A stretch of 64,000 bases of DNA from Corythucha ciliata (lineage: Eukaryota; Arthropoda; Insecta; Hemiptera; Tingidae), in the NCBI GenBank assembly GCA_038030265.1, contig CM075940.1, positions 10,602,001-10,666,000 of the forward strand. The letters run 5' to 3'. How positions within the stretch are numbered: the first letter of the stretch is position 1; the number at the start of each line of letters is the position of its first letter. A model generated the notes under the pieces. It saw only the letters and a list, made by a program, of their open reading frames with translations. It was not told the DNA's origin and did no database searches. Positions 22,331 to 33,589 of this stretch are shown in pieces. Made by a program: the position numbers and the translations under genes.

Positions 22331-23587
22331 TAACTGTGTGCATTTTCAGCGTCCTCGGTTCATTTTTTAAGTCGATTCCACAAGCATTATTGAGTGTCCG
22401 CAAATTAGGACGTCCCAAGCTAGAGGCCTCTTATTGGCGTCACGAGGAACGTTTTGACCGAGAGTGGTATGACCCTCAAAACATTGTTCTTGTTCTGTTC
22501 GCTCTACGGGTGGATGATTTTGGGATCTTGCCGAATTGTGTTGGACACTCAATCCACAGCCTCGGGGAGTGAAGTATGGAAGTGGCACATCAATGCACTG
22601 ACTTATACTGTTATGAGTTACCCCGCTATGAATTTGTGCGCGAACGAATTTTTTGGGGGAGGGCAAAAAACTCCGTCTCAACATTTATTCTTTTTTATTG
22701 AACACTTAGAATACAGTTATTACCTTATACTTGTTTGTAAATAATACATTTATGAAAATAGATATACATACATACAAACATTTATTTAAAGCTACAACAT
22801 AGCCCAAACGGACGCTTCTTTGCTGGAAAAGAAAGGATTCGACGAGGGAAACATAAACATTTTGTGTTTTTTTTTTTTTTAAGTATAAAAACATGAGGAG
22901 CTTTCTTCAATTAAATAAAACAAAAACAAAAAACGCACTACAAGGATATATCACAGGAAAGCAAGTGGACATAATAGCAATAGATTTTTTCTTTACCTTA
23001 TACAAAATTCAAGTTGCTTATCGTTACAAAACGATTTTTTTTTTTACTTATTTATAGTTTTCAACAGGTATTATTACTCTAGTCCATTACAAAAAGAGAA
23101 ATACATCAACGAACTCTCATTAAAGCTTTATCCGGTTGCTTCAACATTACTGCTGATTAAAAAAAGAAACAATAATTTTACAATGATCAGAAAACAACAA
23201 CACAAAAAGAGGGAATTTGGGTCTTGGTTAGTCACACATTAGAGATTCATGTTCGGTTTTCTTTACTCAGTACCAAAACTTTGATCATAGCCCGAATCAT
23301 TTTGGACATTTGATGAAAGTTAATTTAATAATAAATAAATAAAATAAATGTACGTGAAAAACTTAACTAGAGTTAACATCTAATCGAAGTTATTTGGGTT
23401 TATAAACTCTTCAACAACTTAGGAGTCCATTTCGCTTCCTCAAATACCTACCGAAGGTATAGAAAGCTATTTTTTGTTGCATACATATATTTAAAAAAAA
23501 AGAAAAGTTCTTTGGCTTCCAAAGTCCCGTCATATGTACACAATTTGAGCGGGCAAGGAAAAAGAACTGCTTGTAGACAGCGAGAGA

Positions 23588-23632
23588 GTTTGTGTGTGTG
23601 TGTGAGAGAGAGAGTGAGTGAGAGAGAGGAAG
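23588..23632 (+). repeat. Compound GT/GA microsatellite
   Basis: Alternating TG repeats are followed by GA repeats with short interruptions (GTGTGTGTGTGTGAGAGAGA), a pure simple-sequence tract. Confidence 0.85.
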
Positions 23633-26263
23633 ACCTACACCAATTTGAACATCGAATATTTTTGAACACCGATAGATAATGGGAGCTTCATTTCAATCAT
23701 GAGAGCTACCGTCCGCATTGTTCCATATTTCACGTAAACAATTTATACCATGAAACCAACGTTTAGATTCGAAATAATGCTCGTCCTGGGAGTCTCGGTC
23801 AACCTTTTGGGATGTTACCCAAAAAGCTTTGAATTTGTGTGATTGAATTTGAATGATTGTTTTTTTCAGTTTGAGCTTACACGAGAAACATTTAATAGGG
23901 CACTAAAAAAGCCCAATGTTTGAAATGAAATATGTAACAAATTCACGAGAATATTTACACAAATTCCAATTTTTTTTGTCAGTCTAGTCCTCTCCAAATT
24001 AGCCCACAGGAACAGAGCGCTAATAAATAGGAAACAAAAAATCATTTCATTCGATCATAACAAATTTATACCTTTTTTTGGTATTAGTTCTCAAGATGAA
24101 AAATTGTTTTGAATCGAAGTTCAAAGTGGCCAGGGAAGAAAAAAAAATGCTTAAAAGGCTCAAGGTTTGGATTTAATTATAAAGTCAAAGCGTGATTTTA
24201 GTGATGAAGAGCATTAGCTAATAGGGCAATTAAACTCAATTGACGGCGCCTATGTAGAAACCATGGGATGACGTGGAATTTGCAGCTTTCATCGTATGAA
24301 TTAAACGTTTGATAATGACACTAGAATGGGAAGAGGTGGGAGGTGGTGGCAAAGCCGTGGTAGAATTCCAGCAATGTTTCTCCTGATTCACAAGCTGAAT
24401 ACAGCGATTGATCCTACCTCCAAAACGAGCTTATTTACGAGAGAAAAAGAAATATGTACAATAATTATAGTATGAAAATATTGAGAGAGGCAGGGATATA
24501 ATGAACCTCTTCCTGCCTAAGCAAATAACACTGATTGAGACTTAAGCTTTTATTACGAGCTCACATTGATATTTAAAATACAATATAGTAAAACAATTAA
24601 AAAAAAAAATACATGCCACAAGTCGTTATGACAGCACCCAAGAGAAGAAAAATTGACTGAGGAATGAATTCAAGAAATAACCCTCTTTCTTCAGGGCAGA
24701 CTTTGATTTCAAAACATAGTAAATCGTACAGACTAATCAATGGAAACATTTATAACATTCTAATAAAATAATTCCTCAGAAACAGGTTAACAGGTATTCC
24801 ACAGTAAACATGAGACCAGTTCGAGGATTATTACTTAGGGAGGATTAGTTAATTTTGTTATAACAATACACACATATTTTATTCCATGATACACCAATTA
24901 CAACAAGTAACACAAGTAACAATTAACAACAACAAAAACGAGCAGGTTTCTAAAAATAGGTATTTTTCTCAAGTGTTTCCTATAGATAAGGGTTGAAAAT
25001 TAGAAGTGTTCAAGAAACCTGCTCCTATATTTTCATTTGTCTCTGAAGTAAATTCCAATACTGGGAAAAAATCAATCTCAGTTTCTACACCAATTTCACG
25101 TGTTCCTAGCTTGTGGCATTCCTTTGCTCCATTTTTCTCATTTAATTTAATGTTTCAATTTCTTTTTTGAAACTCCCCCCCCCCCCCTAAAAAAAAGGTG
25201 CTCAATTTCAACTCTCTCTCATATTCTACATTCTGTTTGAAGAAAGCGTGAAAAAAAAAAAAAAAAAACTTTCCATGTTCTCAGGCACTGCCGTGAGAGG
25301 GTTGTGAGGGGCTCGTCAGATTGAGAATGATCGAAGGAATTCAGCGAATGATGGAAAATTAAGGGACAACTTTTTTGGAGAGTTGAAAATATTCGCTGAT
25401 TTTCTCTCCTTAAATAAAGGCCTGGATAATTTTAAGTTATCCGAAAATGTATTCGATCCCGATCTCATAATTTCTTTAATATTATTTTTATTATTATTAT
25501 TATTATTATTAAAGAAAACAATCATAGAAATGACCGGAGAACTGTGATATTCCCAAGAAAGTAAATAAATGAATGCAGACAAGTAAACAAGTGTGAAAAC
25601 GGAGAAACATGAACAAAATTAGTAGATACAATTATTGCATATTGCACAGCATTAATTCTCGAATCATGAGAATGGACACTATTTTAATTATAAAATGTTT
25701 AAACGAAGCCGAATTCATTCACTGTCTTTCCTGCTGAGAGCTGATACTTGAAAACACTGATAAAAGCTGTTGTCGGTCTTAAAATTTCTTTTTACACGAA
25801 CCAACATCATAAGAAGAAAAAAATCCTTTCTTGAATATTTATCAAAAAATCAATTCAGCAACGTTGTTAGCTTTCAACTACTGGAACTATCCGACGCGTT
25901 CACTTGAACTATTTTTTTTATAAATTAATTTACAATCTTTGGTTTATTTATTTATTTAGTTATTTGTTACTTCTAAAAAAATACTGTAAACAACAACCTT
26001 ATATTAAATGCACAGCTCAGATTTTTCAATTCACGATCTTAAATTAAGTTCGTTTCAAATATAAATCTTAAAACACATAAATTTTACACTTCCTTTAAAA
26101 CATTGAAATAAACATTACAATCGATAATAAATTAATAAAGTACAAAACGTGAATGACCTTTAATCATTTTTAATAGACGTACAATCGGTGTAAAATAAAA
26201 ATGAGCTTCTAAAGTATGTACTATTTACTTTTTTTTGCGTGATTGGATTGCTACCTCGAATGA

Positions 26264-26264
26264 A

Positions 26265-26299
<35 letters not shown>

Positions 26300-26314
26300 A
26301 GAAGAAGAAGAAAA
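26264..26314 (+). repeat. (GAA)n microsatellite
   Basis: About 16 GAA units with one AGG interruption. On the minus strand it reads as a poly-Phe/Leu frame that should not be taken as a gene. Confidence 0.9.
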
Positions 26315-28578
26315 AAGTATTGATTAAATTGGCATCTAGCAACAGCTAAAACTTTACAAATAATTAGCATTTTTTCTTTTATAAATGCGCAGCAGGTACG
26401 TTTGTGAGGTGACTACAATATTTTTCAACATACTGGCGAGTGTTAAATTCAAACGGAAAATACTAGGAAACCCAGCCATACCGCCATGCGACTCCTTTTT
26501 TTTTTTTTTTTTAAAAAAAACCTGACTCCATTCCTTGAGCAAGAATTCGGTGTGGATTTAAAATATCACAGTTGTGCTTCTGACCATGGCATATTTGAAT
26601 CTATGCGTCAGATTCTTACACGAAAATAACTGAAAGTTGACCGATGCATTCAGGATAATGTGCAACCATTTTGTAATATATTATACGGCCCCTTTTACAC
26701 TGTTGCACATCTTCCTCTGTACGAGGATGGTTCACTTTGAAGACTATTAAGCGTGGGTGAAGCAAACGAAATAATGACCTCCCTCCTTCTTGTAATACCA
26801 AAAAAGTAAAAATAACTGGGAAAAGCATTTATTTCTGTCAAATAAAGTAGAAAAATCACAAGTTCATTTCTGGGGTTTGGCCTTCAAAATGATCCAAAAG
26901 TATGGAGGAGGTACGTATTCTCTAAACGTCACAATTCAGCTAGAGTTTCAAAAATAAATTTTCTTTAATTGAAACATATTTATGGGATAGTTTGTGGTGT
27001 AGGTTGAGCCTCCCTCGTACAAATCAGGCTAATGATAAATGAATAAATATATAAAAATAAAACGAAATAAAAACGCATCTCTTTATATATTACAAAACTG
27101 AAAAATTGTCAGTATTTCTGACTAGCCTAATACGAAACACTTTTATGTACACTATTTGCACAATTTACACCAAAAAAGGGCGTGTCAAGGAGAGAGTATA
27201 CCACGTCTGAGTACGCATAGTTTACACTTTAAAGACGAGAGTGACAAAGTGATAAGAGCGACATTGTTCAAGGGGCAAGGAGAAAAACAAAAACCGAGAG
27301 CTTGAACTGTGCGAAGTAATAAAATAAAAATGGTATTGATTATGAAATACCATTTCACTTTCGATTCGTTGTCATACCTTTCAGATATAAGAATCTGTTT
27401 TTAATTAACGAACAAATATCGAAACTATTACTTTCGTTATTTTATTATTATTATTATGATTATTTTTTTCAATTTTTTATTTATTCATTTATTTTTTTGA
27501 AATTTCAATTCCAATGCACTGCAATCAAATCATCTTTCAACACCCGGAAAAGATGGGTTACTGTGCTCAGGTTTAAATGAAATTGAATCAATAACACAGA
27601 GCTTCTGGAATGGGGGAGGACATTCAATTATCATTTGACTCAAGTCCAACAGCATTAGCCGAAAAAGTATAAACAATTCTATATACACAGTACATTTCTT
27701 TCATGATTCAACGAATATTTGTGAGTGCGTCTCATAACAACAACCCTCACAAGAACACCTATAGGCGGACAACAAATATACATGTTCTGCAGACAGAAAC
27801 ACTTCACAACAATAGCTTATTACGAGGTTAAATTCACGAAATTTAAGAAAAAAAAACAACAAAAAAACCGTGAGTTGTTCGCAACTATCAATACATTGTT
27901 GATGGAATGAACGAGGCAAATCCTCAACATCGAAGGACCACCAATTTGGTTTTTACAACTGGTCCTAAAAACTGTGTAGAAAATAACGAGCTCACCAATG
28001 AACTCATACTATTCTCTACGCCGGCGTGGCTAGTTTAGCAATCAGGCAAGGCGCAACTCGCAGAAAATGGATGGTTCCGTTGGTTTTTCAGGGACGAAAT
28101 AATTAATAATAAAATGAGAGCAAAGACACCCGGTTTTGTTCCATTTTTTTTTTTAAAGCGCTGATGCTGTTTTGAACCTCGCGCCAAAGATTACAATGAG
28201 TATTATTTTATCAACACCAATTGGCATGCAACGTAAAACACTTATTATTTTTCGACGACATATATTTTCTAGCTTCCTAAAACTCCTCTAATTCGATCAT
28301 TCTAGGCGGACTTTACTGGGTCCAATGTGTTCTCGTTCGTTAGCATAAATTTTGAAATCATCATTTGGATCCATGCTCGAAATTTTTGAAGAAAATTTTG
28401 ACAGGATGGGGAAAATCGTGGATTTTTGTTATATAAATTACTTAATAGTACCTACTGCGCATTTTTAATCTTAATATTCTATATCACTGACTTTTTTTTG
28501 CCAGCTTCACCGGCTTTTCCTGGTAGTTATAATTTCTTAAAATAAAATTATAAGAAGAGGGGTGGGGACGAACTGTGA

Positions 28579-30017
28579 CTAGGTTGGTTCGGGGGAAGCT
28601 TCCGGACTGGCGTGAAGAATGGCATAGCAAGGCGCTTCCTCTTCGTGTTGGACGCTCGTTTCAGCCGCTGATGGTATCGTCGTCAGGAAACGAACGGTCA
28701 GACGAGCCGGTGATCCGGGAGCGTCGCCGTCATCTTGAACCGCGCTCTGTCGAATCAGGCGGGGTTTGGTGCGAGCCTCGCTCGAATGACTCGTTCGCGA
28801 CACTCGCGACATGGTCGTACTGTTGGTCGTGGCGGATCCTGACGAATCATTTCTTGAACTCGACAGGTTCGAGTCTTGAGACGTTTTCCGCGTCACAATC
28901 CAAGAGGAGGCTCGACGCTTTGGATCGAGGAGACGCATCGGTATACCGCAGTGGTGGTGTTGACGCCACGAGTCAGATCGACTTGAACTGAAATTCTCGC
29001 TCGACGAAACAGACGAGGCTCGTTTATGCTGTTTCTGTTGTATCTCAGCAATTTGATACGCGTACTGATCTGACCGTGTCCTGTGTCGACTCGATGAATC
29101 CCGTTGCATGCACACGGACAACCAACGCAGTTTACCGATGAGCCACCTTTGAGGAGTTCTTTTCGTACTGCCGGGCTCACCAAGCAATTTAACGTTACAG
29201 CTGCACGGCTGGTGGACTTGGTTGTCCTTAGAGGAACGGTCGACGAGACTGTTAGTGTTCGCGGGTGTTTGCCTGTTGCTAAAATTCGAACTATGCCTAC
29301 ATCTTCCAATACCTCTGGTTACTCTAGATTCTTCTATAGCTTTACAAATTAGCACACAGTCTTTTTTAAATTGTTTAGTCAGAATGGCGTACAAAAAAGG
29401 GTTGCAACAAGAATTTAAAGGTAAAACGAAAACAGTAAATACTTTAGCTTGCTCCAAACTTACAAGTTGTATTCCAAATGCAGCTGTCAATGAGAAAAAA
29501 GCTATCGGCGACCAGCATAAGAAGTCAGTAAAAACTAGCAAAGCCATTCTTTTTGCGATCCTCGAATCATTTGAATTCCAGGCTTGTGACCCTCGGATGG
29601 CACAATACATTTTCAAGTAGCAACCCATTAAAATTAAAAATGCCACGCCATTTATAAACATAAGAAACACCACATAAGTCAGACTCCATGTTGTGCTCGT
29701 TTCAAATGGAAGGCAAGTAGCGAATTTTCTGTAATCAGATATGCCCAACAATGGAAGAGTGGCCATGATGACGGCGAATGTCCACCCGCACAACATTATG
29801 TACCCAGCGTGTTTCAAAGAGAGACGTTTGTTCAAATGCATAGCGTGAGTGATGGCGTAGTTCCTTTCGAGAGTGATGACAGCCAGTGTGTACACGGACA
29901 GTTCGGAGCTGAGAACACCCAGAAAGCCGGCCAACTGACAACCGGCGGACATTTGCCACGGAATGGCGTACATTTCGAACTCGCCCAGAGTGGACGCGTC
30001 CACTACTGCCAGCATAC
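28579..30017 (-). CDS. rk: LGR2/rickets-type receptor, last coding exon: TM2 end to C-terminal tail
   Basis: This exon encodes most of the seven-helix domain of a leucine-rich-repeat glycoprotein-hormone-type GPCR. The family member it most resembles is LGR2/rickets, the receptor for bursicon, which acts through Gs/cAMP in cuticle tanning and post-ecdysis expansion. Visible: MLAVVDASTLGEF after the splice, TM3 cysteine in SAGCQLAG, the E-R-N motif (TLERNYAITHAM), the ECL2 cysteine (KFATCLPFE), TM6 RIAKRMALLVFTDFLCWSP and TM7 PLNSCCNPFLYAI. A tail of more than 200 residues, rich in Arg and Ser and poorly conserved, follows to the TAG at 28579. LGR1 was considered; the LRR number and TM wording favour LGR2. 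Confidence 0.9.
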
Positions 30018-30080
30018 CTGAAATATACCAAAAGTCAACGATTTCACCTTGAATGAACTCATGCACTAATTCTAACGAAC
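30018..30080 (-). other. 63-nt intron within the TM2 codons, with no stop codon
   Basis: Minus-strand GTTCG...TTTCAG separates GVYL(G) from (G)MLAVVDAST. Homology requires its removal, because related receptors read GxYLG-(L/M)LAVVDAST without an insert. Its length is a multiple of three and it has no in-frame stop, so an unspliced transcript would add 21 residues at the TM2/first extracellular loop. The donor is weak. Confidence 0.75.
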
Positions 30081-30275
30081 CTAGATAAACTCCCATGAAA
30101 AAGTCAGCGGCCGCTAAATTGCACACGAGGAATCGAGGAACGTCTATTTTGCTCCTGGAAAAAACAAGTACAAAAACGACGGTCCCGTTGCCCAGCATCG
30201 CGAGAAGAAAAACCACCCAGACTCCGCATCTTAAAGTCCACCAGTCGAAGAGGTCTACGCAAGGAAGGAAGGGTC
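30081..30275 (-). CDS. rk: LGR2/rickets-type receptor exon: TM1 to TM2
   Basis: It begins after an AG acceptor at 30276-30277 with GPFLPCVDLFDWWTLR, the juxtamembrane Cys motif of LGRs, then TM1 (GVWVVFLLAMLGNGTVVFVL), the SKIDVPRFLVCNLAAADFF loop/TM2 signature and GVYLG. An upstream in-frame ATG exists at 30292-30294, but homology and splice phase show it lies in the intron and is not the start. The exon ends in phase 1 at 30081, before a 63-nt intron. Confidence 0.88.
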
Positions 30276-30430
30276 CTGATGATTCAGAACACATTAAGTT
30301 AAGTAATTTCTGTTATATAGCCATTGTAAACACAAGGATTTTAAGGTCATGCTATTATCTGCTAGTCAGGCGGTGGCATGACTTTTACGTCCTCGTTTTT
30401 CTAAACTTTAAAACTCTTTTGAATAAACAC

Positions 30431-30604
30431 CTGGAGTTGGAAGACATTGAATTTTTCCGGGTGGGCTTTCAGCTTGTCTATTGATTTCCTGCTCTTCGAA
30501 GTACTCTTCCACGTAAGCCGGCAAATTACCAGGGTACGTGAAATCTGTTCCAAAGTTTTCCCAGAGTTGATTAATTTGAGTGCCGAACTTTTTGCTGAGG
30601 TTTT
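30431..30604 (-). CDS. rk: LGR2/rickets-type receptor exon: distal hinge
   Basis: This 174-nt exon encodes NLSKKFGTQINQLWENFG, a Glu-rich acidic stretch (YVEEYFEEQEI) and IQCLPTPG. The last joins across the intron to GPFLPC, giving the paired-cysteine motif just before TM1. It is bounded by AG at 30605-30606 and GT at 30429-30430, with phase 1 at both ends. This acidic hinge with flanking Cys residues is the part that couples hormone binding to the helices in related receptors. Confidence 0.85.
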
Positions 30605-30667
30605 CTAATTGGAAACCAAAATGTTAACGAAATAAGGACGAGAGGAAATACAACAGATGAAACGCAC

Positions 30668-30960
30668 GGAGTTGAGGCCATATGTCGGTTAGACTTGAGT
30701 TCCACAGACTCATGTCGAATTCGTTGTCAATCGGAAAGAAGACGGATTCGTGAACAGGCGTCCGCGGCGGTGTTTCCATGGGGATGAGCGGAAGAAAAGG
30801 GCAGCAGTGATAGGCGTAGGAAAGGACTAAAGTTTGTACGCGAGGGAATTTATCCGGTGGTGGGAAAACGCGGAGTCGGGGGTTGTTAAAAGTTTTCAAA
30901 TGAAGGAGCTTGTCTAGGCCGATCGTTGGAAGCACAGGAAATACATTATTACCGAGGTTC
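30668..30960 (-). CDS. rk: LGR2/rickets-type receptor exon: last LRR and proximal hinge
   Basis: It encodes NLGNNVFPVLPTIGLDKLLH, then LKTFNNPRLRVFPPPDKFPR and TLVLSYAYHCCPFLP, the hallmark YAYHCC hinge cysteine motif of LGR proteins. A low-complexity segment ending SLTDIWPQL follows. The acceptor CCAG precedes 30960 and the donor GTGCG follows 30668. It enters in phase 2 (completing Leu) and leaves in phase 1, matching both neighbours. Confidence 0.9.
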
Positions 30961-31072
30961 CTGGAAAAGTTGCTTTAATTGATGGTTTATCAGGCGGATA
31001 AAGAGGAGGCTGAGCGTTAGAGAGAGTCCTCCACTCGCTCCTTCACCCCATCTACTAATTAAATAAACTCAC

Positions 31073-31144
31073 AAATCTTCGAGCTGGCTTATTGAGGAAA
31101 ACGTGTCAGGATGTACATCTTCAATTAGATTGCTTTCCAGATCC
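31073..31144 (-). CDS. rk: LGR2/rickets-type receptor LRR exon (24 codons)
   Basis: It encodes one leucine-rich repeat, DLESNLIEDVHPDTFSSISQ, then LEDL. Boundaries are ACAG/GG at 31144 and TT/GTGAGT at 31073. It is exactly 72 nt, both introns are in phase 2 splitting the conserved Leu codon, and it can be joined or skipped without a frame change. Confidence 0.9.
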
Positions 31145-31219
31145 CTGTTTAACGAAAAACGATTTGAGTAACGAGAAAAAAGGCTTGCTGATAGTTCCGA
31201 GGAAATAAAAGCCACGTAC

Positions 31220-31363
31220 AATACTTGAAGCCGGGAAAGGCCACTGAAAGCATCCTTCGGAACAGAAGTAATCTCGTTGTGGGACAAAAGAAGATCATGC
31301 ATTTGAGACAATCCTTCGAATAATCTGCCTTCTATTGAAGTAATTTTATTTCCGGCTAAATCC
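31220..31363 (-). CDS. rk: LGR2/rickets-type receptor LRR exon (two repeats)
   Basis: 144 nt encode two 24-residue LRRs beginning DLAGNKITSIEGRLFEGLSQ and containing DLLLSHNEITSVPKDAF. Acceptor TTGCTAG, donor GTACGT. Phase 2 on both sides. The upstream intron (31364-37925) is about 6.56 kb and is almost wholly occupied by a TIR element. Confidence 0.9.
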
Positions 31364-32319
31364 CTAGCAAAAATACAGTGGAGATTATTATAAATTACTT
31401 TTTACACACTTTTTAGTTCGTAGAACACCATTTTCGCGTTTTTTTTTTTCATCACAAAACTAATTTAATCTGTCCTGCAAAATTGTATAGGTACGTTATT
31501 CGCAATGACCGAATTTGCCCGTTGCTGAAAAGATTTACCCACAACGCGTTATGGACAGTGTGAAATGCTCACAACGCGTCGTGGGTAATTTTTTTTCGCC
31601 CAGTGGTCGCAATGAAATACCCATAACGCGTTTTCTGGGCAATTAATTTTACTCAATAGCCGAAATAAAGGTTAGGTGAGTCTATTTCGCGTCGTGGGTC
31701 TTCAGATTTTACCCACAACGCGTTCTGGCAACTTCGATCAGGCGCGGATCCAGAGTCGGCCATGATGCGACTCCAACTCCACCTACCAACTCCACTGGTT
31801 CACACGCCACCACGCGCTTTCCGTGGCAAAGTAGCTCTCAATTGAAATATCGAAAAAATGAAGAAACCCAAACGCCGGAAAAGTGAAAAAACAGCAGCAT
31901 TGAACAGCTATACATATTTGACGTGAACTATAATAGCGCTTCCCGTTTGCACACAATTCTGCATTTGGGCAGTTCATTTCCACCAGTCCTCTCTGAATTA
32001 AAGCGCATCTTTATATCTTAATGAAGAAGACGGGCACGTTGAAATGATTTGTCCCGGTGCAGAATTTTATGCAAATGGGAAACGCTACAACTGTTCGGCC
32101 AAAATATTCCTCGTTATGAATAAAGTGAACTCAACCCAGTGGTAGAGGGGGATGACCTCTCATGTCCCGCCGTTAGAACTTACGAGTTTTGGACACGACG
32201 AACCCAAAAATCTGCACCTTCAACCTCGCTCCCGGCTCATCTTTTGACCTCTTTGACACGATTTCTAGATGAAATTGAGCAATGTCCAATAGTCTCAAAA
32301 CCACAGAGAGTGCTAGTTA

Positions 32320-32720
32320 GAGAGAAGCATTTTCAGGGCGCGATTGTCAGTTTAGCCGTATTTGGGACGCGAATATGGTCCGTCAAGCCAAAGGCGCGAA
32401 TGGTCAGTGTTGATCATTTTTGACGCACGAATGGTTGATTCAGCCATTTTAAAGGTTGCAAGAATCGTCAGCTTAGTCAATTTTAGGGTGCTTGAAGTTC
32501 GTTTGGCTTATTTTTAGGGAATTTCCAGTTTGGCAATTTTTAAGGCGCGAAAATGTAGTCAGTTCAGCCATTTGTAAGGCACTAATCGTCAGTTTTACCA
32601 CTTTGGGGCGCGATTACCTTTTTTAGGGTGGGAATAATAGCCATAGTTTGGCTATTCTTAGGCAGTGAATGGCTATCAAGTTATTTTTAGAGGAGCGAAA
32701 CAAACAATTTCCCAAGCCCC
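32320..32720 (+). repeat. Family C degenerate ~30-bp array
   Basis: Units approximate GGGCGCGAATGGTCAGTTTAGCCATTTTTA, seen about ten times with changes. It is distinct in wording from family A but similar in unit length and in the pairing of a GCGCGAAT core with a T-rich half. It lies within the intronic TIR element. No gene is present. Confidence 0.65.
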
Positions 32721-33531
32721 TTCTATGAGCAAATCCTAGATCGGCGGCTTAACCTTACAATTTTAGGGTTTCTCAACACGGGGAATCCGAAAATTGAGTC
32801 ACATTTCCGATCAGAAGAATCAATGAAAGGGTTTTTACAGTGACCTCACTGATTTAACCTTCTCCACTCAAACTTCCCCGCGGCCAGCCCTGAAGTCTAA
32901 GGAAAAATCTCGATGTACGTGAACCTCTCTGGGCAGCTCAAGAGCCTAGGTAGGAATGGTCTCGTAAAAATGCCACAGCAGGGATCCAAGGACGCTGTGG
33001 CAACCACACTTTCGGTTGTTTTTGTTACCTATCGTTCGTACTAGTGACCAACGACCATGACGTGAAACATTCATTTTTGGACCGTTTAAGGGGCGGTATT
33101 TCTCAGGTGAAAATGGTTTGGGGGACTTATAAATCACGCCTGTCTCACTCAGACCAGATCCTCTCTGACGCTAAAATTTGAGAAGGCAGAAGGTGATAAT
33201 CCCTCGTTAGAGTTTGGCGGTGGTTTTGATGATGTTTTTCCACAAGTGACTTCGCGACTCCAAAGGCACCGGCGGATTTAAGGGGGGCTATCGGGACTTA
33301 GCCCCCCCCTAGTTGATCGTATTAGCCCCCCCCCCTCCCAGATAATCATTCTCAAGCCCTTTTTCGAAAAGAGAAATACTCATCGTTCCAAACACTGTCA
33401 TCATCACGAGCCTCCACAATACCATGACAACGTCCTTCCCATGGCTGGAGCTTCATCCCTCCCAAGGCTGAGGGAGCACCTCCTCACAGCCCACCAGTGC
33501 AGAACCGGCAAACAATTTGCCAGAAATCACG
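32721..33531. other. Unassigned DNA within the intronic TIR element
   Basis: No coding exon. At about 33268-33330 CACCGGCGGATTTAAGGG and runs of C (GCCCCCCCC) resemble the ends of other CAGTGGCGGAT-type elements, and 37358-37375 carries the complementary CCCTAAATCCGCCCCTG. A second pair of nested ends is therefore possible. Confidence 0.45.
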
Positions 33532-33589
33532 CAGTGGCGGATCTAGGATTTCATCTTGAGAGGGGGGGGGTTCTATAAATCTGATTTAC

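Larger units (their letters stand above)
22331..28578. other. A+T-rich, repeat-array-free interval downstream of the LGR gene
   Basis: No exon, transposase or RT was recognised over about 6.2 kb. It holds simple repeats: (GT)n(GA)n near 23588-23632, (TTA)n near 25480-25512, (GAA)n near 26264-26314, and homopolymers near 25250 and 26499. The right end is the 3' flank of the LGR stop codon and should contain its 3'UTR; no single polyadenylation site stands out. Confidence 0.5.

Noticed and set aside
26160..26342. Poly-Phe open frame on the minus strand
   Set aside because: It is the (GAA)n microsatellite.
28575..28991. Plus-strand open frames opposite the receptor tail
   Set aside because: They are antisense shadows of the biased Arg/Ser codons of the LGR exon.
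28579..30275. Assignment to LGR1 (GPA2/GPB5 receptor) instead of LGR2
   Set aside because: About 13-14 LRRs are encoded, more than type A receptors have, and the helix wording (SKIDVPRFLVCNLAAADFF, ERNYAITHAMHLNKRL) fits rickets better. Kept as the main alternative.
30276..30294. ATG at 30292-30294 as start of a stand-alone GPCR
   Set aside because: The few codons before GPFLPC lie in an intron. An AG acceptor at 30276-30277 and in-phase upstream hinge and LRR exons show that the receptor continues upstream.
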